From the NCBI GenBank assembly GCA_013115135.1, contig JABANP010000016.1, positions 1 to 64,000 of the forward strand: a stretch of DNA of 64,000 bases. The letters run 5' to 3'. Below the pieces are notes generated by a model, which was given only the letters and a program-made list of their open reading frames with translations, was not told the origin of the DNA and made no database searches. Position 1 is the first letter of the stretch, and each line of letters opens with the position of its first letter. Of this stretch, positions 62,501 through 64,000 are shown piece by piece. The position numbers and the translations under genes were made by a program. This DNA is from Perkinsus olseni. Taxonomy: Eukaryota > Perkinsozoa > Perkinsida > Perkinsidae.

Positions 62501-64000
62501 GCTCGAAAATCTATCTATAGAAGATGTGACGACTTTCAGATAGATAGACAGATTTCAGGTAGTCAAAGATATCGGTCAAGACTTCAAAGCGCTCAGATTT
62601 TTGAGGGTAGGAGGTGTCCAAGCCCGGATTCAGCACGTCCCCAGATCGCTGTACTCACTAGGCTCCTGTCACAAAGACCGTATACAAGATACTCAGGATC
62701 ACAGATGCACGTTGGCAGCTCGCGCCTTGATGAGCAATCTGAAGGGGACCCAAGACATGCTCGTGCCAAGGAAGGCCTAGACCTCACTCCCGTGGCAGGC
62801 CATGTAGACTTTGCCACTGCTGCTCCAGAATTCGTCATCGTTAGTAACACTCTTGGACACATCTTGTACCGGGTCATCTTGGCTGCTTGCCACGATGCCC
62901 TCTGAGGACGACAATGAGCTAGCCTTCATAGTGAGTTATGATGACTCACCAGTAATTAGGTTGTAAAAAGTGCATGAGAAAGCGCTGAGGTCGGCCACCT
63001 CAGACAAAACTTCCCTTGCTGAGCTACACAGCTCACCGTAGGATAACAGCGACTGAACACGACTGAATGCAAAGGAAGGGTCCTCGTTATCCCTACAGGG
63101 CCGGCTATAGCGTCAGGCCTTTGAGGCCAGGGTATTAGTCTGTTCTCATTCGCCAGGACAAGGTCGTATATGTGCAGGACATCGACTAACAACGAGTGTA
63201 CCTATACCCAGCTACTATGACCAGCGACGACTCGGTTCAGCAAGTATGAATAAGACAGTAGCCTACAGCTCGATTCAAAGGCAGGTCACGTTTGAGAATC
63301 TCCGGTACTGTGTCGTAGCTGTAGACGTTGAGCAGCACGGCACTAGGCAGGGAGAAGTACGGGGAGCATGCCCTGGGCTCCGCTGGGCACTGGCAGTTCG
63401 AAGAGCTTGTCGGAGGATCATTCAGGGGTGCCATCACAAGACATGCTGCTGGGTAGTTGTAATTATCATGTCGAAATCGAAGAGGCCAGTCGACTCAGAA
63501 GTAGAGCCAGCCCATTTAGACGGACTCTCGGTCACTGACGAGTCGCCTAAGGTACGTCTAATGTCCTAGGAGGCTAGAGAGACTCTCAACGACGCTCCAC
63601 AGCAACTGTAGGGCCAATAACACCGGTGGAGATGATCTTGTCGCCAGGAGACAGACAACGTAAAGTTAGCAAGCAAAGACTGTGTTCGGTGCTAGAGAGT
63701 ACCTCCCCCCCTTGATAGGAAACTCCCGTGGAACTCGAACACCAAGAATGTGATAATAACACTTATCGTAATTCGTTCGAGAAGAGCGATCAATGACTGA
63801 TGGCAGTCGAGTGATGTGCTATGCATACCAAAGACCAGCATCACAACAGCGGGTACCACTGACGGGGAGTAACGGCGATTTTGGTGACATTGATAAACCG
63901 CGACTCCCCGCGTAACAGCAGGAGCAGATAGGCAGCAGCAGCAGCAGTTGAGAAAGCACGGTAGTGAAAGAAGATACACGGTGGAGCAGTATGGAGGCAG
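62500..64000. other. Stretch without a recognised gene at the window edge
   Basis: Open frames exist on both strands (62705-62905 and 63246-63569 plus; 62593-62877 and 63692-63979 minus) but none has a recognisable motif. A GCAGCAGCAGCAGCAG run lies near 63930-63948. The edge may cut a gene. Confidence 0.35.

Overview
The window looks like nuclear DNA of an alveolate protist, most likely a Perkinsus species. Protein genes lie on both strands and are cut by very short GT-AG introns (mostly 45-60 bp, some about 28 bp). Intergenic DNA carries minisatellites and BEL-type and gypsy-type LTR retrotransposons. No prokaryotic operon structure is visible. The genus is an inference from gene style and element types. 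No rRNA, confident tRNA or CRISPR array was seen.

Layout. 1-2230: repeat-rich DNA with a nine-copy minisatellite. 2230-5540: a small lineage-specific gene (minus) and the probable displaced 5' exons of an eIF4G-like gene (plus). 5544-21109: one 15.6 kb nest of mobile elements. A gypsy element with identical 223-bp LTRs carries a 1276-bp TIR element inside its gag-pol frame and a 7.9-kb BEL element inside its right LTR. Host DNA on both sides ends in the same 5-bp duplication, GAGCA, so the nest was inserted into the eIF4G-like locus. 21110-23139: the rest of that gene, with its MIF4G domain.

24880-32000: compact small genes. They are a paralogue of the gene at 4.5 kb, a quadruple CX9C (CHCH) protein, a THEP1-type nucleoside-triphosphatase, a small secreted protein, a mitochondrial-looking membrane protein and a possible HORMA-fold protein. 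32798-35480: a D-lactate dehydrogenase (FAD-linked) in many exons. 36708-47050: a very large HECT ubiquitin ligase of the TRIP12/UPL3/UFD4 class. 48700-53714: a CRAL-TRIO protein, a type II membrane glycosyltransferase-like protein and a PARP-zinc-finger protein. 54207-62500: minus-strand multi-exon genes of unknown function, one with an AT-hook and coiled coils.

Splice joins were worked out by hand from GT/AG signals, phase and family conservation. Exon limits are firm where both phase and homology agree (THEP1, LDHD, HECT 3' end, secreted protein, CX9C gene) and approximate elsewhere.
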